From Diplonema papillatum (Eukaryota; Euglenozoa; Diplonemea; Diplonemida; Diplonemidae), in assembly GCA_030068145.1 (NCBI GenBank), contig JAPJBO010000351.1, positions 124,001 through 188,000 on the forward strand: a stretch of 64,000 bases of DNA, written 5' to 3'. A program made the position numbers and the translations under genes. The notes under the pieces are model-generated. The model searched no databases. It saw nothing but the letters and a program-made list of their open reading frames with translations, and was not told where the DNA came from. Positions 30,030 through 40,089 of the stretch are shown here, one piece after another (position 1 is the stretch's first letter; each line of letters starts with the position of its first letter).

Positions 30030-30397
30030 AAATACTCGAGGGGCTGCCTTGTGCTTACTTCGAAGGAGGCTAGAGGGGAGAAACAGTAAAACTACAAAGT
30101 GGGTCGTTTTTGTTGAACGCTTACGCCCGCCACTGAACTCAGATTCACCTGTGTTTCGTGAGCACATTTTACCTCCGTGAGCACATTTTACCTCCGTGAG
30201 CACATTTTACCTCCGTGAGCACATTTTACCTCCGTGAGCACATTTTACCTCCGTGAGCACATTTTACCTCCGTGAGCACATTTTACCTCCGTGAGCACAT
30301 TTTACCTCCGTGAGCACATTTTACCTCCTTTGATCTTTTGCAGCTGGCAGCCTCCTCAAGTATTTCCTACAAAGCAGGTGCATATACAAAAAAGAAA
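30030..30397 (+). repeat. AAATACTCGAGG family, copy 3, with internal 19-bp expansion
   Basis: Same family as 27830-28044. A segment present once in other copies has expanded to nine identical copies of GTGAGCACATTTTACCTCC (30158-30328). Confidence 0.9.
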
Positions 30398-30399
30398 TC

Positions 30400-33300
30400 C
30401 CCGAACTTTTTTGACTTTTATGTTCCCTCTTCTTTTGAGTCGCGGTCGCCGATCCCCCAACCGCCAGCATCATGTACTTGATGCGACGCGGAACAAGTGC
30501 TGACAGCACCGCCCAGCGAATAGAGGGCCACAAAAGTGGCAAATCGACCGGTCGGGGGGTGCTTAGCAGCCAATGGCCTGATGGCTGGGTGCACACCTAA
30601 GCAGGGCTGCATCCTCTTGTTGTTGCCGTGTTGTGTATATAAGGCTTCGTGGGGGCCTGGTCAACCACCTCATCACAATAGGCGCACACTTTCTCGACAG
30701 TGATTGGACAGTCGGGATGCCGGAGCGGGTCTCAATGAAGAAGAGATGTGAAAACGGGTTTTTGCGAAGAAGAAAGAGGAGAAAAGTAAAGCAAGACCTG
30801 CCCCCTGCTGTCTCCGGCTGCTTCGGCAGACTACTACTACTACTACCTCTTTTTTGACACACCGGGTTTCTCCGGTGTCTGACACCGGGACACCGGGTTT
30901 TTAAAGTCCCCTGTGTTTGTTGCAAAAACTTGGAAGAACGGCCGTCTCTGCGGTGTCTTAAGCCATGCTCGCGAGCACGACCACGTCCTACATAAAGGTG
31001 AGGGTTGGCAAAATCGCGGCCGTGATCCGCTGCGACACCCGGTGCTAGCGGTGTGCGTCGGCGGTCTTGTTTAGCCCACTACTGGCAACAGACCGGTTTC
31101 GGCACACACGGGTTTCGTCCTCCCTTTCGTGTGTTGGTTGGTTGACAGGAATGCCGCTTGTCCTTTGCCCTGCTTCTAATCCAGACACGCTTAGCCTCCA
31201 CAACATCGTAAGGCACCGCAAAATTGTAAGTGCTAAAAGGACGTGCGGTACCCAAGCCCCGGAGCTGGAGTGTTTGCGGTTGGCAAAAAAAAGAGCGATT
31301 GCAAGCAACGGGTGGCGATCCGTACACGAAACGAGGGTCTGCCATGTCTGCTTCTTTTCGCTGGTTTTGCGCGGCTTCTTTCATTCTATCTTTTTGTGAC
31401 TGGTGCGTACCGGTTACCTACTTTCGCGGGGGTTGAGAACAGATGGGCGCGCATTGGAGAGTCAAGAAGGAGTCGTCAACGACGAAAGCGACTCGGAGTA
31501 CGCTGATGACATTGACAACGACAGCGGCGTTTGCGGGTTTGCGAACAGCACTGACTGTTTTAAACTGGTGCTGATGCTTTCTTAATTGATGAACTTGTTT
31601 GGGAACTTGCTTTTCATTTTTCTGTTTCTTGTTCTCGTTGTGTTTGATTGTCCACAGAGAATACCGAAAAGGATATTTTGGTGAAGAACTTTATGGTTAA
31701 GTGTTCAGCTCAGAAACAGTGAGCATTTTCGGTCCTCTGTCGGCGCGCTTGAGCAAATGGCGCAGCCTGCAAGTACTCTGCTCGTTGATGGTGATTCGAA
31801 CGACGACACGTTCTCACCACCCAGATTGCAACGCAACGCCGCCCAGATTCTGATTCTGACTACGAACTGGTCACGAACTAGCAACAATGGCGCCACGAGT
31901 TCACCAATAAGCCCATACGACGGCACCTGCTGTGGAAAAAAGGCCTGGGTGCTGTCTGTGCGAATATATTCGAACAAGAAGAAAATCAGGGGTGAAGTTA
32001 GGACTTTCTTTTACCCGGTTTACTCCCGGTTTACCCGGATTTTATCGGCAGATCCACCTCTTTTAGTGGTAGGGCAGAGTAATGGAGCGCAGAAGCAGTG
32101 CGGCAACGTGCACAAGCTGGTTCCAGGCTGGGGCGAGTCACTTTATCTTCAAACCAGAAAACCGGTCCTAACTTCATCATTCCTGAAATATAAGGCAAGG
32201 ACTAATGGACGATGAGGTTGGAAGCACCGGCGACAGACATGCTCGTACATGAGCAGGCGCCTGTGCATTAGTCTTGGCTGTACGCGTCGGTTGGTACCTC
32301 TGTTCTCGTGCGGGGGGTGCTGTAAGCAGACAAGAAGCCACTGGGGAAGCTGCTTCGAAAGAATAATAGTACAGCCGGCGAAGTGCATGCACCGATCTTC
32401 ATCGGTGAATCTCAGATAGTACATCCAATGCGCAACACATACCCGTCACAGATGTGGGACAATATTGGTTGTCGGATGTTGGATGCGCGACGACGCTCAA
32501 TCTACGTTGTCTTGTTTGTTGTACGGCACAGGATTTAGCTAAAGCAGGAGGGCACAGAGTGATTCTTTCGAAGACGGGACCTCTCCAACCGTGGTCACCG
32601 TCGCAGGGTTGGTCACGTTACGTCTGTCTTCACTCGTACGTTTGCCACAGAAGATTCAGCCTACGAGGGGTGGAAGCTGGGAAGGGGCGGAAATATGGTA
32701 AGGGGAGGGGAAACAAATTTCGAACGGACAACAAAGTCGCTGGGTTGGTAGGCAAAGAAATGCGTAGTTTTGTTTTATTCTTTTACTTGTTAGTTGTCGA
32801 CAACTTGTTTTTGAAAACGAGCCAAAAAAAAACGCGGACAACTACTGCGCGCAGAAAAAAAGGTCCCTCTCCTTCACGGTGAACTGATACCCTTCCGCAG
32901 CGACTCTTGGGCAAAAATGTGCAGCAAGGCGGACACCTGTGTGCATTGTGTCAGCTTTTTTTCAGAGTGCAAGTTTTCGATGGTTCCTCGCTGTTGACGG
33001 AGCGCTGCTGTGTTCATCGTTAAGCGTATGCAGGTCAGGTTTTGCATGGGCACGCCGGTTGGAAGGCGGGTCACACGAGTGTGCACAGTGCGCACCAACG
33101 GGTCATTCTGCATTAGCTTCCCATCTTCTTCCACTCGCGAATGCTAACAGTTGAGTCGCAGCTCTTGACGAACTGGAAGAGGAGGGATGTTCGTATTATT
33201 CGCCGTTTCTCACGGAAGGGGGGGATTCGGTTCTGCTTTAGGAGCACGTTAGGTTTTCCAACTCCCGCAATCGTGAGCAGTCAAGAGGTCTCGTAATACA

Positions 33301-33657
33301 CCACCTGGTCCGGGCAAAATAGAGTACCGGGGAGTCTCGGGGGGCAGAAAAATGAGTGGGAGAGCGTTGCATACGATGTGGTGTGAGTCGACGAACCAGT
33401 TGAATTCTCGAGTGCGTCGCTCCTTCGAACTTGTTAAGCTTACGAACACCTGTTTTTTTTTTTTTTTTTGGCGTAGGCAAAATGAAATTGGCGAACGAAC
33501 CTCGAAGCCCGATCGCGCTAAAAAAGTGGGTGTCAAAGTTGGCAAACCAACATACCGTCTTCGGAAAAATATTGGATAGGTCTTTATTTCATGTTTTTTC
33601 CGGGGTTTGCCCTGGGGTATGTAGTCATGGGCTCGTGTACGCGCGTTTTTCGCCTTA
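30400..33657. other. Intergenic stretch, no confident gene
   Basis: It contains an (ACT)n run near 30829, CACCGGG-containing hairpin-like repeats near 30858-30900, and short frames without motifs. The 101-codon minus frame at 31079-31384 is the most protein-like, but has no family. Copy 2 of the 55-bp dispersed repeat lies at 32759-32813. Confidence 0.4.
32759..32813. repeat. Dispersed ~55-bp exact repeat, copy 2
   Basis: Identical to 11533-11586 and in the same orientation. Confidence 0.85.
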
Positions 33658-33913
33658 GTTTTACTTCCCTTCTCTGGGGAAGAGCTGCCGCGCCAAACCT
33701 CGCTTCTTTGTACCACATGCGGAGAAAAGAGAAAGAGAGACATAAATAGAGACAGAGAGGGTTTGGAGGAGGACGCTGGCGTCCAGTGAGAAGCACCGGC
33801 CACCTTGCTAGATAAATCCTGCCGCGGAAAAGGAGCCCTTTCATTCGCTGGGGTCAGCACCCCTGCGGAGGCCCTCTTCCGTGTGCCTTCACGCGGAAGG
33901 AAACAGTAGGCAG
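33658..33913. repeat. ~255-bp direct repeat, left copy
   Basis: From TTTTACTTCCCTTCTCTGGG to GGAAACAGTAGGCA. It matches 34799-35053 with few differences and two short indels. Read on the minus strand both copies begin TGCCTACTGTTTCC. A direct repeat pair 1.1 kb apart suggests a small LTR-type (TRIM-like) element or a segmental duplication. Confidence 0.85.
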
Positions 33914-34059
33914 GATTGTATCGGTCTGTGTTAAGCAAGGATTTCTTCTTCCTTGTCGCACAGGGGGAAAGGAGGAGGAAAACAGAAGATCCAGGGCAGT
34001 GCGGAGGGGATGCAGTAATCACGCTTCCAGCCTCATGCACGCACGTGCCCGATGCCCTC

Positions 34060-34600
34060 TGTGGAGCGGAAGGAAGTCAGCCCTCTGCTGAGGGGAAAAG
34101 CTGCATAGCCCTCTGCGGAGGGAAAAGCAACGTCATTTCCCGCACGGGGAAGCCCGCCCTCTGCTGAGGGGAAAACGCTGCACGATGCCACCCCTGCTGG
34201 GGAGCCCTCTGCGGAGGGAGCGCGACGTCATTTCCCGCACGGGGAAGCCAGCCCTCTGCTGAGGGGAAAACGCTGCACGATGCCACCCCTGCTGGGGAGC
34301 CCTCTGCGGAGGGAGCGCGACGTCATTTCCCGCACGGGGAAGCCAGCCCTCTGCTGAGGGGAAAACGCTGCACGATGCCACCCCTGCTGGGGAGCCCTCT
34401 GCGGAGGGAGCGCGACGTCATTGGTATCGCGCCATGAACTTCTTCCCTCCGCGAGGGTCCCCCGATGGCATCGTGCAGCGTTTCCCCTCGGCAGAGGGCT
34501 GGCTTCCCCGTGCGGGAAATGACGTCGCACTCCCTCCGCAGCGTTTTCCCCTCAGCAGAGGGCTGGCTTCCCCGTGCGGGAACCTCATCGCATTGGGAGG
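34060..34600. repeat. 96-bp tandem repeat built from miniature hairpins, followed by an inverted copy
   Basis: GGAGCCCTCTGCGGAGGGAG recurs at 34201, 34297 and 34393 (period 96 bp). Each unit contains several tiny stem-loops with TGCN loops: CCCTC-TGCT-GAGGG, CCCTC-TGCG-GAGGG, CCCC-TGCT-GGGG and CCCG-CA-CGGG. From about 34480 the same unit runs in reverse complement, so the array forms one large foldback. The flanking direct repeats contain further hairpins of this type (CCTTC-ACGC-GGAAGG). Confidence 0.85.
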
Positions 34601-34798
34601 GAGGGAGGGAACTTTTTAAGCCCGGCGGAGGTCAACTGACCGGAGCTACCGGGGAGAGTGTGCTTACGTTGTGTGGTAACCTGATACGTTCGTGTGGTAT
34701 GCGTCGATTGTCTCGTGCTGTGGGCGCCGCCCGATGCACGCGGTGATTCGTTTGCGACAATAAAACCTGAGGGAAAAAGACTGCGTGTTTATCCCTCT

Positions 34799-35053
34799 CA
34801 ATTTTATTTCCCTTCTCTGGGGAAGAGCTGCCGCGCCAAACCTCGCTTCTTTGTACCACATGCGGAGAAAAGAGAAAGCGAGACAGAGAGGGTTTGGAGG
34901 AGGACGCTGGCGTGCGTCGGGGCCAGTGAGAAGCACCGGCCACCTTGCTAGATAAATCCTGCCGCGGAAAAGGAGCCCTTTCATTCGCTGGGGTAAGCAC
35001 CCCTGCGGAGGCCCTCTTCCGTGTGCCTTCACGCGGAAGGAAACAGTAGGCAT
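34799..35053. repeat. ~255-bp direct repeat, right copy
   Basis: Partner of 33658-33913. The similarity starts and stops abruptly at both ends. Confidence 0.85.
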
Positions 35054-35493
35054 TATTTAAAGACGCCGCGCCCCCCTCCCCCCCCCCTCAATCTCTCAGT
35101 CTCTGGTGTCCAGGTCGGCGACCATGTTCTCGCCCGGAACCAGATGGGTGAGCACGTCCGCATCGCGCAGGCGCTCCTGCATCTCAACGATGAGGCGGTT
35201 TTCCGCTGGGTGCGGGGACGCAAGCTTTCGGTGGCAGCTCTCGGCCGGCTTTCGGGTGCAAAACACCAATTCTGCACGAAATACCGCTGGATGTGCACCC
35301 AACGGGCGTTGAATGGTTGCTGAACAAGGGTGTCAAAAATGCTGTTAAAAGTCGTGCCACCCTTTTACCCCAGGCTACTTCAACCGCCAAAATTCACTTT
35401 AAATTCATACTGGGAGACCAGGAGGCCCTCATCTGCGGTGGAAAACACCAGCAAAAACGCTATTTTGCTACGCCAGGCTAGGGGAGACTGAGT

Positions 35494-35850
35494 TTAACGA
35501 TCAAAGAGAGCATCACCGAGCTGCAGCCGTAAGTCAACGCTGATGCCTTTGTACGGCAAGGCAGTTGCAGCCCTGTCGCAAGATTCCAACTTTTTTTCAA
35601 CCAGCTCCGTGCGTTGCATTTTCAAAAGAAGCCCCTCAGGTAGACGTAAGGTCCAGTTTGTGCCACCTTGGCAGATGTGAAGGGGTGAATGCTGCTTCTG
35701 AATCGTTGCAAAAACATTCCTGTCGTCCTCATAGGCGGCACGCATTACCGGAGAAGAGCTGCTCAGACCAATGTTCGTGCAGTTCTGGGACACGCTTTGT
35801 GGAAAGTGAGGAAGAAAAACGGTTCGACATTTTTGCATGACGACAAGCAC
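35494..35850 (-). CDS. Hypothetical protein or last exon, 118 codons
   Basis: The frame ends in RLQLGDALFDR and a stop. The middle (AYEDDRNVFATIQKQHSPLH, then ICQGGTNWTLRLPEGLLLKM) has a protein-like mix of charged and hydrophobic residues. No family is recognised, and an upstream exon could exist. It may equally be chance. Confidence 0.25.
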   Translation of the reverse strand: MLVVMQKCRTVFLPHFPQSVSQNCTNIGLSSSSPVMRAAYEDDRNVFATIQKQHSPLHICQGGTNWTLRLPEGLLLKMQRTELVEKKLESCDRAATALPYKGISVDLRLQLGDALFDR

Positions 35851-36339
35851 AGACGGTAGCCCCGCTGTCCCCGCTTTCCCTCGATCCGAGCCTGTCCTTC
35901 CCTCCTACACGTAGGAGCATCGTGTCCTTCAGCACTGCTGAAAAAAAATTCGAACCTACAGAGCACAATCTCACTCTAGCTGTTCTGCCATTATATGGGC
36001 GTCTCCGCGACCAATGAACCCCCTTTCTTCTTGTATGGCATGGTGCGCGAGACAAGCGTTTTCTTTCTACTTTTTTGCTGCCTGTGTGGTGGCCTTGAGC
36101 TGCATTACCACCCACCTTTTGCAATTCTGCGGTGGGGTAAAAGGGTGGCACGACTTTGGACAGCAATTTTGAATTCGCGTTTTATACTCGTTTTAGGGCT
36201 CTACACTCGATTTTAGGCTCAAAACCCCTGTGGAAATGACGGTGTAGGGTGCTCTACAGGGGGCCATGTCCCCAGGAGGCCCTAGTATGATGAACTTTGA
36301 AAAATGCCCAATTGGGACACAGATTGACCCCCCCTAGGG

Positions 36340-37126
36340 CAGTGCTGGCTGCAAACGTGCAAACGTTTGCGCAAACGTTTGCGTTTGCGTTTGCAGATCT
36401 GGCAGATGCCGTTTGCAAACGTTTGCAAACGGCAACGGTGCAGTGCAAGGCTAGCAATGGATAGACACATGCGAGCAATGTAGACGTGGGCAAGTGACAT
36501 TTATGCTGTCGTGAGTGGCAGCAGTGACAGTGGGATGTCGACAAACCGCAAAGGAAAAGGCTTTGTTTCTGTGGGACCCTTAGTCGGACTTCTGCTGTGG
36601 AGGATTTATTACCGGCGTCCCCTCCACGAAGCCGCCGCCGCTCTCAGCCCGCAGTGGAAAACGGAGATCTACACCAACGCGACAGAGGGATTGCGAAGGT
36701 CCTCGCTTCTTTCCGGACTACACGACCAGCTCTGTGCATTGGCTGAGCACTCCGACTGCCTCACCGTACGAGAGGGACTAGGTTTGAAAGCAGCAAACAA
36801 GTGGCTCGGGGAGATCTGGTGGCACGCATTTGGCACCAAGTGGCTGCCATTGCAGGCGGTAGCCAAGAAAAATATTATTGGCCAGCCCAGGGTGGTCGGT
36901 GTATGACGCAGTGAAGGACAACAAGCGAAGCAGCATGGGGATAAAAATAGCAGATTCCCTCGTGCGGCTGAACTACAACAACAGGAACACCGCCAAGACT
37001 CTCCCGCCGTATAAACCCTGTAAAACGGTAATGACGTTTGCAAACGTTTGCAACGTTTGCACTGCAAACGTTTGCCGTTTGCAGAATCGGTGCAAACGCG
37101 TTTGCAGCCGTTTGCAGCCAGCACTG
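36340..37126. mobile_element. Non-autonomous hAT-like element with GCAAACGTTTGC palindrome arrays
   Basis: Ends are CAGTGCTGGCTGCAAACG and its reverse complement, an 18-bp perfect TIR with the CAGTG start common in hAT elements. CCCTAGGG (36332-36339) and CCCTAGGC (37127-37134) flank it, an 8-bp duplication with one mismatch. Both subterminal zones are filled with the palindrome GCAAACGTTTGC and GTTTGC half-sites (36355-36440 and 37028-37115), probable transposase-binding sites. It is 787 bp and encodes no transposase. Confidence 0.88.
36511..36906 (+). CDS. 131-codon open frame carried in the core of the hAT-like element
   Basis: It occupies most of the core between the palindrome arrays. 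It has a hydrophobic segment (VGPLVGLLLWRIYYRRPLHE) and amphipathic helices (RRSSLLSGLHDQLCALAEHS), but no known domain. It is either a captured host exon or chance; the clean fit to the core makes capture plausible. Confidence 0.3.
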   Translation: MSGSSDSGMSTNRKGKGFVSVGPLVGLLLWRIYYRRPLHEAAAALSPQWKTEIYTNATEGLRRSSLLSGLHDQLCALAEHSDCLTVREGLGLKAANKWLGEIWWHAFGTKWLPLQAVAKKNIIGQPRVVGV

Positions 37127-37139
37127 CCCTAGGCATACA

Positions 37140-38145
37140 TCCGATCCGACTCGTATTCTCGCATATTCTCGTATTGGGGGGTCGCGGCCCCGATTCTCGC
37201 AAAACTCTCGCATATTCTCGCAATTTTTTTCTCGCATGATTCTCGCATATTCTCGCACGTGCGAGAATATGCGAGAATGAGATAACTCACAGTACAGCAT
37301 GCTTGAACATATGAGAAACCGGCAGGAATCAACGTTTTAGGTCATCTCCGAGGCTTCCGCGGCATATTTTGCCGCCACTGGGCCTCCGAACTTCTCAAGC
37401 TGCTGCTTTCTCTGTGTAGTGAACTTTCCTCTGCCTTCACTGCCACAGTTCGTTTCGTGTGTTCGTGGATGCAGGCTTTCAAGCTGTTTATGAACTCGGG
37501 AACCGAATTTGCTTGTGCTTTTAGCGTTATTTGAGGATTAGGTCTCCTTGACTCGCTGTCGCTGGGCTCGCTAGATGCCAAGGGCTCGCGGACGTACCTG
37601 CGGACCGTTGCCATCCAGAGAGCCTGCAACCTAATAATGCACCTGCAAACGGCCCCGAGGCCAATATTCAAAAAGCCGGTGCCTCCTAAGTCAGCGGCAA
37701 CTGAATGGTACCCGCCAGCTTCACGAAACGAGCTGTGGCAGAGGAAATCGTAGAAGAAAACACAAGAAGCCGCAGCGGAGAAGTTGCAGGCACGGTGACG
37801 GACGGAGCACTTGTTGTGAAGCATGGTTTCGACCATTATTCAAGCATTGAAAGCAATACCATGGAGCAACCAGAGTTGTTGTTGACAACATAGTGTGTTG
37901 AGGTGTCCTTGTCTTGAAAGCAGGACACAATGCCAGCTACAAAGCTGCAGTTGGCATAGCCTTATTTCGTTCTTTTGCTATCTTCACTTGGTATTCCTGT
38001 CGGAGCCTCGAATACGGGTCAAATACATGGTTCTTGAGTGGTTTACACATTCTCGTATTTCACTCGTATCATTCTCGCATGCGAGAATATGCGAGAATTT
38101 CATGCGAGAATGCGAGAATCATTCTCGCATACGAGTCGGATCGGA
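37140..38145. mobile_element. Non-autonomous element with ATTCTCGCAT palindrome arrays
   Basis: The left end TCCGATCCGACTCGTAT is repeated inverted at the right end (ATACGAGTCGGATCGGA, to 38145). Arrays of TGCGAGAATATGCGAGAAT and its half-sites fill 37150-37285 and 38045-38130. The core holds a 164-codon minus-strand frame (37342-37836). No target duplication could be matched. It begins six bases after the end of the previous element's flanking duplication. Confidence 0.8.
37342..37836 (-). CDS. 164-codon open frame in the core of the ATTCTCGCAT element
   Basis: Its second half is hydrophilic and helix-prone (SVPEFINSLKACIHEHTKRT) and ends with a basic MPRKPRR. No domain is recognised. It has the same core position as the frame in the neighbouring element. 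Confidence 0.3.
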   Translation of the reverse strand: MVETMLHNKCSVRHRACNFSAAASCVFFYDFLCHSSFREAGGYHSVAADLGGTGFLNIGLGAVCRCIIRLQALWMATVRRYVREPLASSEPSDSESRRPNPQITLKAQANSVPEFINSLKACIHEHTKRTVAVKAEESSLHRESSSLRSSEAQWRQNMPRKPRR

Positions 38146-38165
38146 CACGGTGCAGTAGTAAAGGC

Positions 38166-38270
38166 TTTCACTAGTAAATTTACTAGTGGTTTTACAAGTG
38201 AAAATGGTTTACAAGTGCCACTAGTAAAATTTACAAGTGCACTTGTAAAATTTACAAGTGATTTCAGGTG
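38166..38270. repeat. Palindrome array (ACTAGTAAATTTACTAGT and CTTGTAAAATTTACAAG)
   Basis: Alternating palindromes with paired base changes (ACTAGT to ACTTGT/ACAAGT), starting 20 bases after the previous element. It looks like one subterminal array of another element of the same architecture, but no matching opposite end was found. Confidence 0.75.
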
Positions 38271-38465
38271 TTTTGGCAGGTGTTTTCGGGTGTAACAAGA
38301 AGAAACTGTGGCAAGTGAAGCACACATTCAGAAGAACCGGCTTCTTTTTCACCTAACTCGTCAAAATGGGGCTGGGAGAGCAGAGCAAAGTGTCAACCCA
38401 GTGCCTGAGAGCCCCGCGCGTAGGCAGACCGCGTCAATCCAGGTTTCCCCCACTCCAAGACAAAC

Positions 38466-39050
38466 ATGAACACTCGAACACGACCCCCCTGTGGCTCGAT
38501 GCGGTGGGAACACAGGACAATAACATCGGAAGAGACGGAGCGCGAGGGAGGAGGCGTCCTTGTCCTCTCAGAGCAGAGTCGTGCACAGGTCCGTCCTGGT
38601 ACCAGAAATAGAGTTTGCACGGCAAAAGACGCTCCGGTATCCTGCGTTTGGCCCAGGAGGTTACGAATATCTCTGCCTGCGTGCGTCTTATGCCGGACAG
38701 GCTTGGCATCCATTTTTTGGACTGAGTCGTGGGCAACAGTGCGGTCAACTCTGAAAGGCAAATACCGTAAACGGAAATTAGTGGGGCTCTCCTGGGGTTT
38801 GTGGGGCAAAAAAGAAGCATCCTACCGCATCCCCTTCCTCCGAGCCAGGACCGCAGGGCATGTCTTTCTGATGTTAATGGAAAAGACAAAGCCGAATGCA
38901 TACTGCCACAGTCTGGAGCATTGGAGGGACCCGCTGGATGCGCTGCCTTTCGGCCTCTCGGATAAGCCCAGTGAAGCTGAAAACGGGGGGAGGAAGAGGA
39001 CTGCCGCTGACGAGTCCCCAGACGTACGAAGTGGACCAAGCGATGAGTGA
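38466..39050 (+). CDS. Open frame upstream of zinc-finger gene, paralogous to 43.1 kb
   Basis: The C-terminal half (YRIPFLRARTAGHVFLMLM, TKPNAYCHSLEHWRDPLDAL, SEAENGG) is clearly related to a segment at about 43100-43340 (TTNAYCHSLSRWWDRMDAL, GEAENGE). Shared protein-level spelling despite diverged DNA argues that this segment was coding. The N-terminal half has no counterpart and is doubtful. It probably belongs to the same gene as the zinc fingers downstream, with unrecognised introns. Confidence 0.4.
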   Translation: MNTRTRPPCGSMRWEHRTITSEETEREGGGVLVLSEQSRAQVRPGTRNRVCTAKDAPVSCVWPRRLRISLPACVLCRTGLASIFWTESWATVRSTLKGKYRKRKLVGLSWGLWGKKEASYRIPFLRARTAGHVFLMLMEKTKPNAYCHSLEHWRDPLDALPFGLSDKPSEAENGGRKRTAADESPDVRSGPSDE

Positions 39051-39349
39051 GGAGCAGAATTGGTCCCTCCCCACCGAGCGTATTCCTGTGGAGTCTTAAA
39101 GCGGATTGCGGGAGTACCAGAGCACTTTGTTTTTTGCGACTGCGTGCAGGACAAGTCTGTTGCGAAGCTCGCACTACACACTCTCTGCTGCCAGCTTCAC
39201 ATCGTTGTGCGACATGCGTTTGTTTTTTGCGGTTCGGGATGTACGATGTTCCAATTCCCGGAGGGAAATGGATAGGTCCGAGTCTGCGCCTGCGGCAAGC
39301 AATTCCGCACTCAAGGGCTAAGCTGCTTGTTGACACACCTTTTGGCCGT

Positions 39350-39754
39350 ATGTCTCCTCGGAAATTGGAAAGTAAGGCGCGTGTGGTGTTGACGGAGACT
39401 GAAGACGACGGTTCTGAAGATGAAGAAGAGGAAGAGGAGGAGGAAGAAGAAGAGGAAGAGAAAGAGATGGAAGAGGTTAGCAGTTCTGACGACCAAGAGT
39501 GTCCCCTCTGCAAAAAGAAGCTGGGTACAGCAGCCCTTGCAGCCCACCTCGATGCGCGTCACCGAGTGCTGGTGAAATGCGTCTGCAAGATGAAGTGCCC
39601 AAAATGTAGTGCCACCATCAGTGCCAACGGTCTAACTCAGCACATGCACCGCAAGCATCCCGCCTTCTTCAACGAAACGTTCAGATGCAGGCTGTGCTTC
39701 GTACGCGTGCAGAACAAGACACAATGGCATGCACACATTAAACAGCACAAATGA
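39350..39754 (+). CDS. C2H2 zinc-finger protein, acidic N-part and three fingers
   Basis: From the Met at 39350 there are 134 codons. A run of Asp/Glu (about residues 22-45) is followed by three Cys/His modules: CPLCKKKLGTAALAAHLDAR-H, CPKCSATISANGLTQHMHRK-H and CRLCFVRVQNKTQWHAHIKQ-H. All Cys and His ligands are present. DNA or RNA binding is expected. The related locus at 43.66-44.0 kb has the same acidic-then-finger layout. Upstream coding (VFCDCVQDKSVAKLALH at 39126-39176) is shared with the paralogue too, so the true gene is longer than this frame. Confidence 0.6.
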   Translation: MSPRKLESKARVVLTETEDDGSEDEEEEEEEEEEEEEKEMEEVSSSDDQECPLCKKKLGTAALAAHLDARHRVLVKCVCKMKCPKCSATISANGLTQHMHRKHPAFFNETFRCRLCFVRVQNKTQWHAHIKQHK

Positions 39755-40089
39755 TACTGCTAGGATGCGAAGTTAACCCCCTCTGAGGATTCCGCGCCAC
39801 TTTCCCTTCTTCTGTGATTGGCGTTGGTGTCGTTGGCGGCTTCTTTCTTTCGGATTCAAACACATCCGCTTCGTTCTTGCTTGTGCTGCCCATCCCAACC
39901 TCTAGCTTTTGTGCCCCCAGGCGCCACCATTAGGCGCCACGATGAATGTGTGGCAAAAAACCCGAAGATCGTTTGTAGAGGTTCCCGTTTCTGCAGAAAG
40001 GTGAAGCCTGTAGCAGGCCAAACGCAAAACAGTGACAGGGAGCCCTGGCTTAGCAAGACTGTAAGGGAGACAACGTAACGGCGCTTTAG

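Noticed and set aside
33249-34040. 263-codon minus-strand frame
   Set aside because: Crosses the direct repeat border with no domain; openness explained by pyrimidine-rich composition.
38434-39513. 359-codon minus-strand frame with a poly-Ser tract
   Set aside because: The poly-Ser is the antisense of the Asp/Glu-rich stretch of the plus-strand zinc-finger protein; the plus-strand reading has clear Cys/His ligands and a paralogue.
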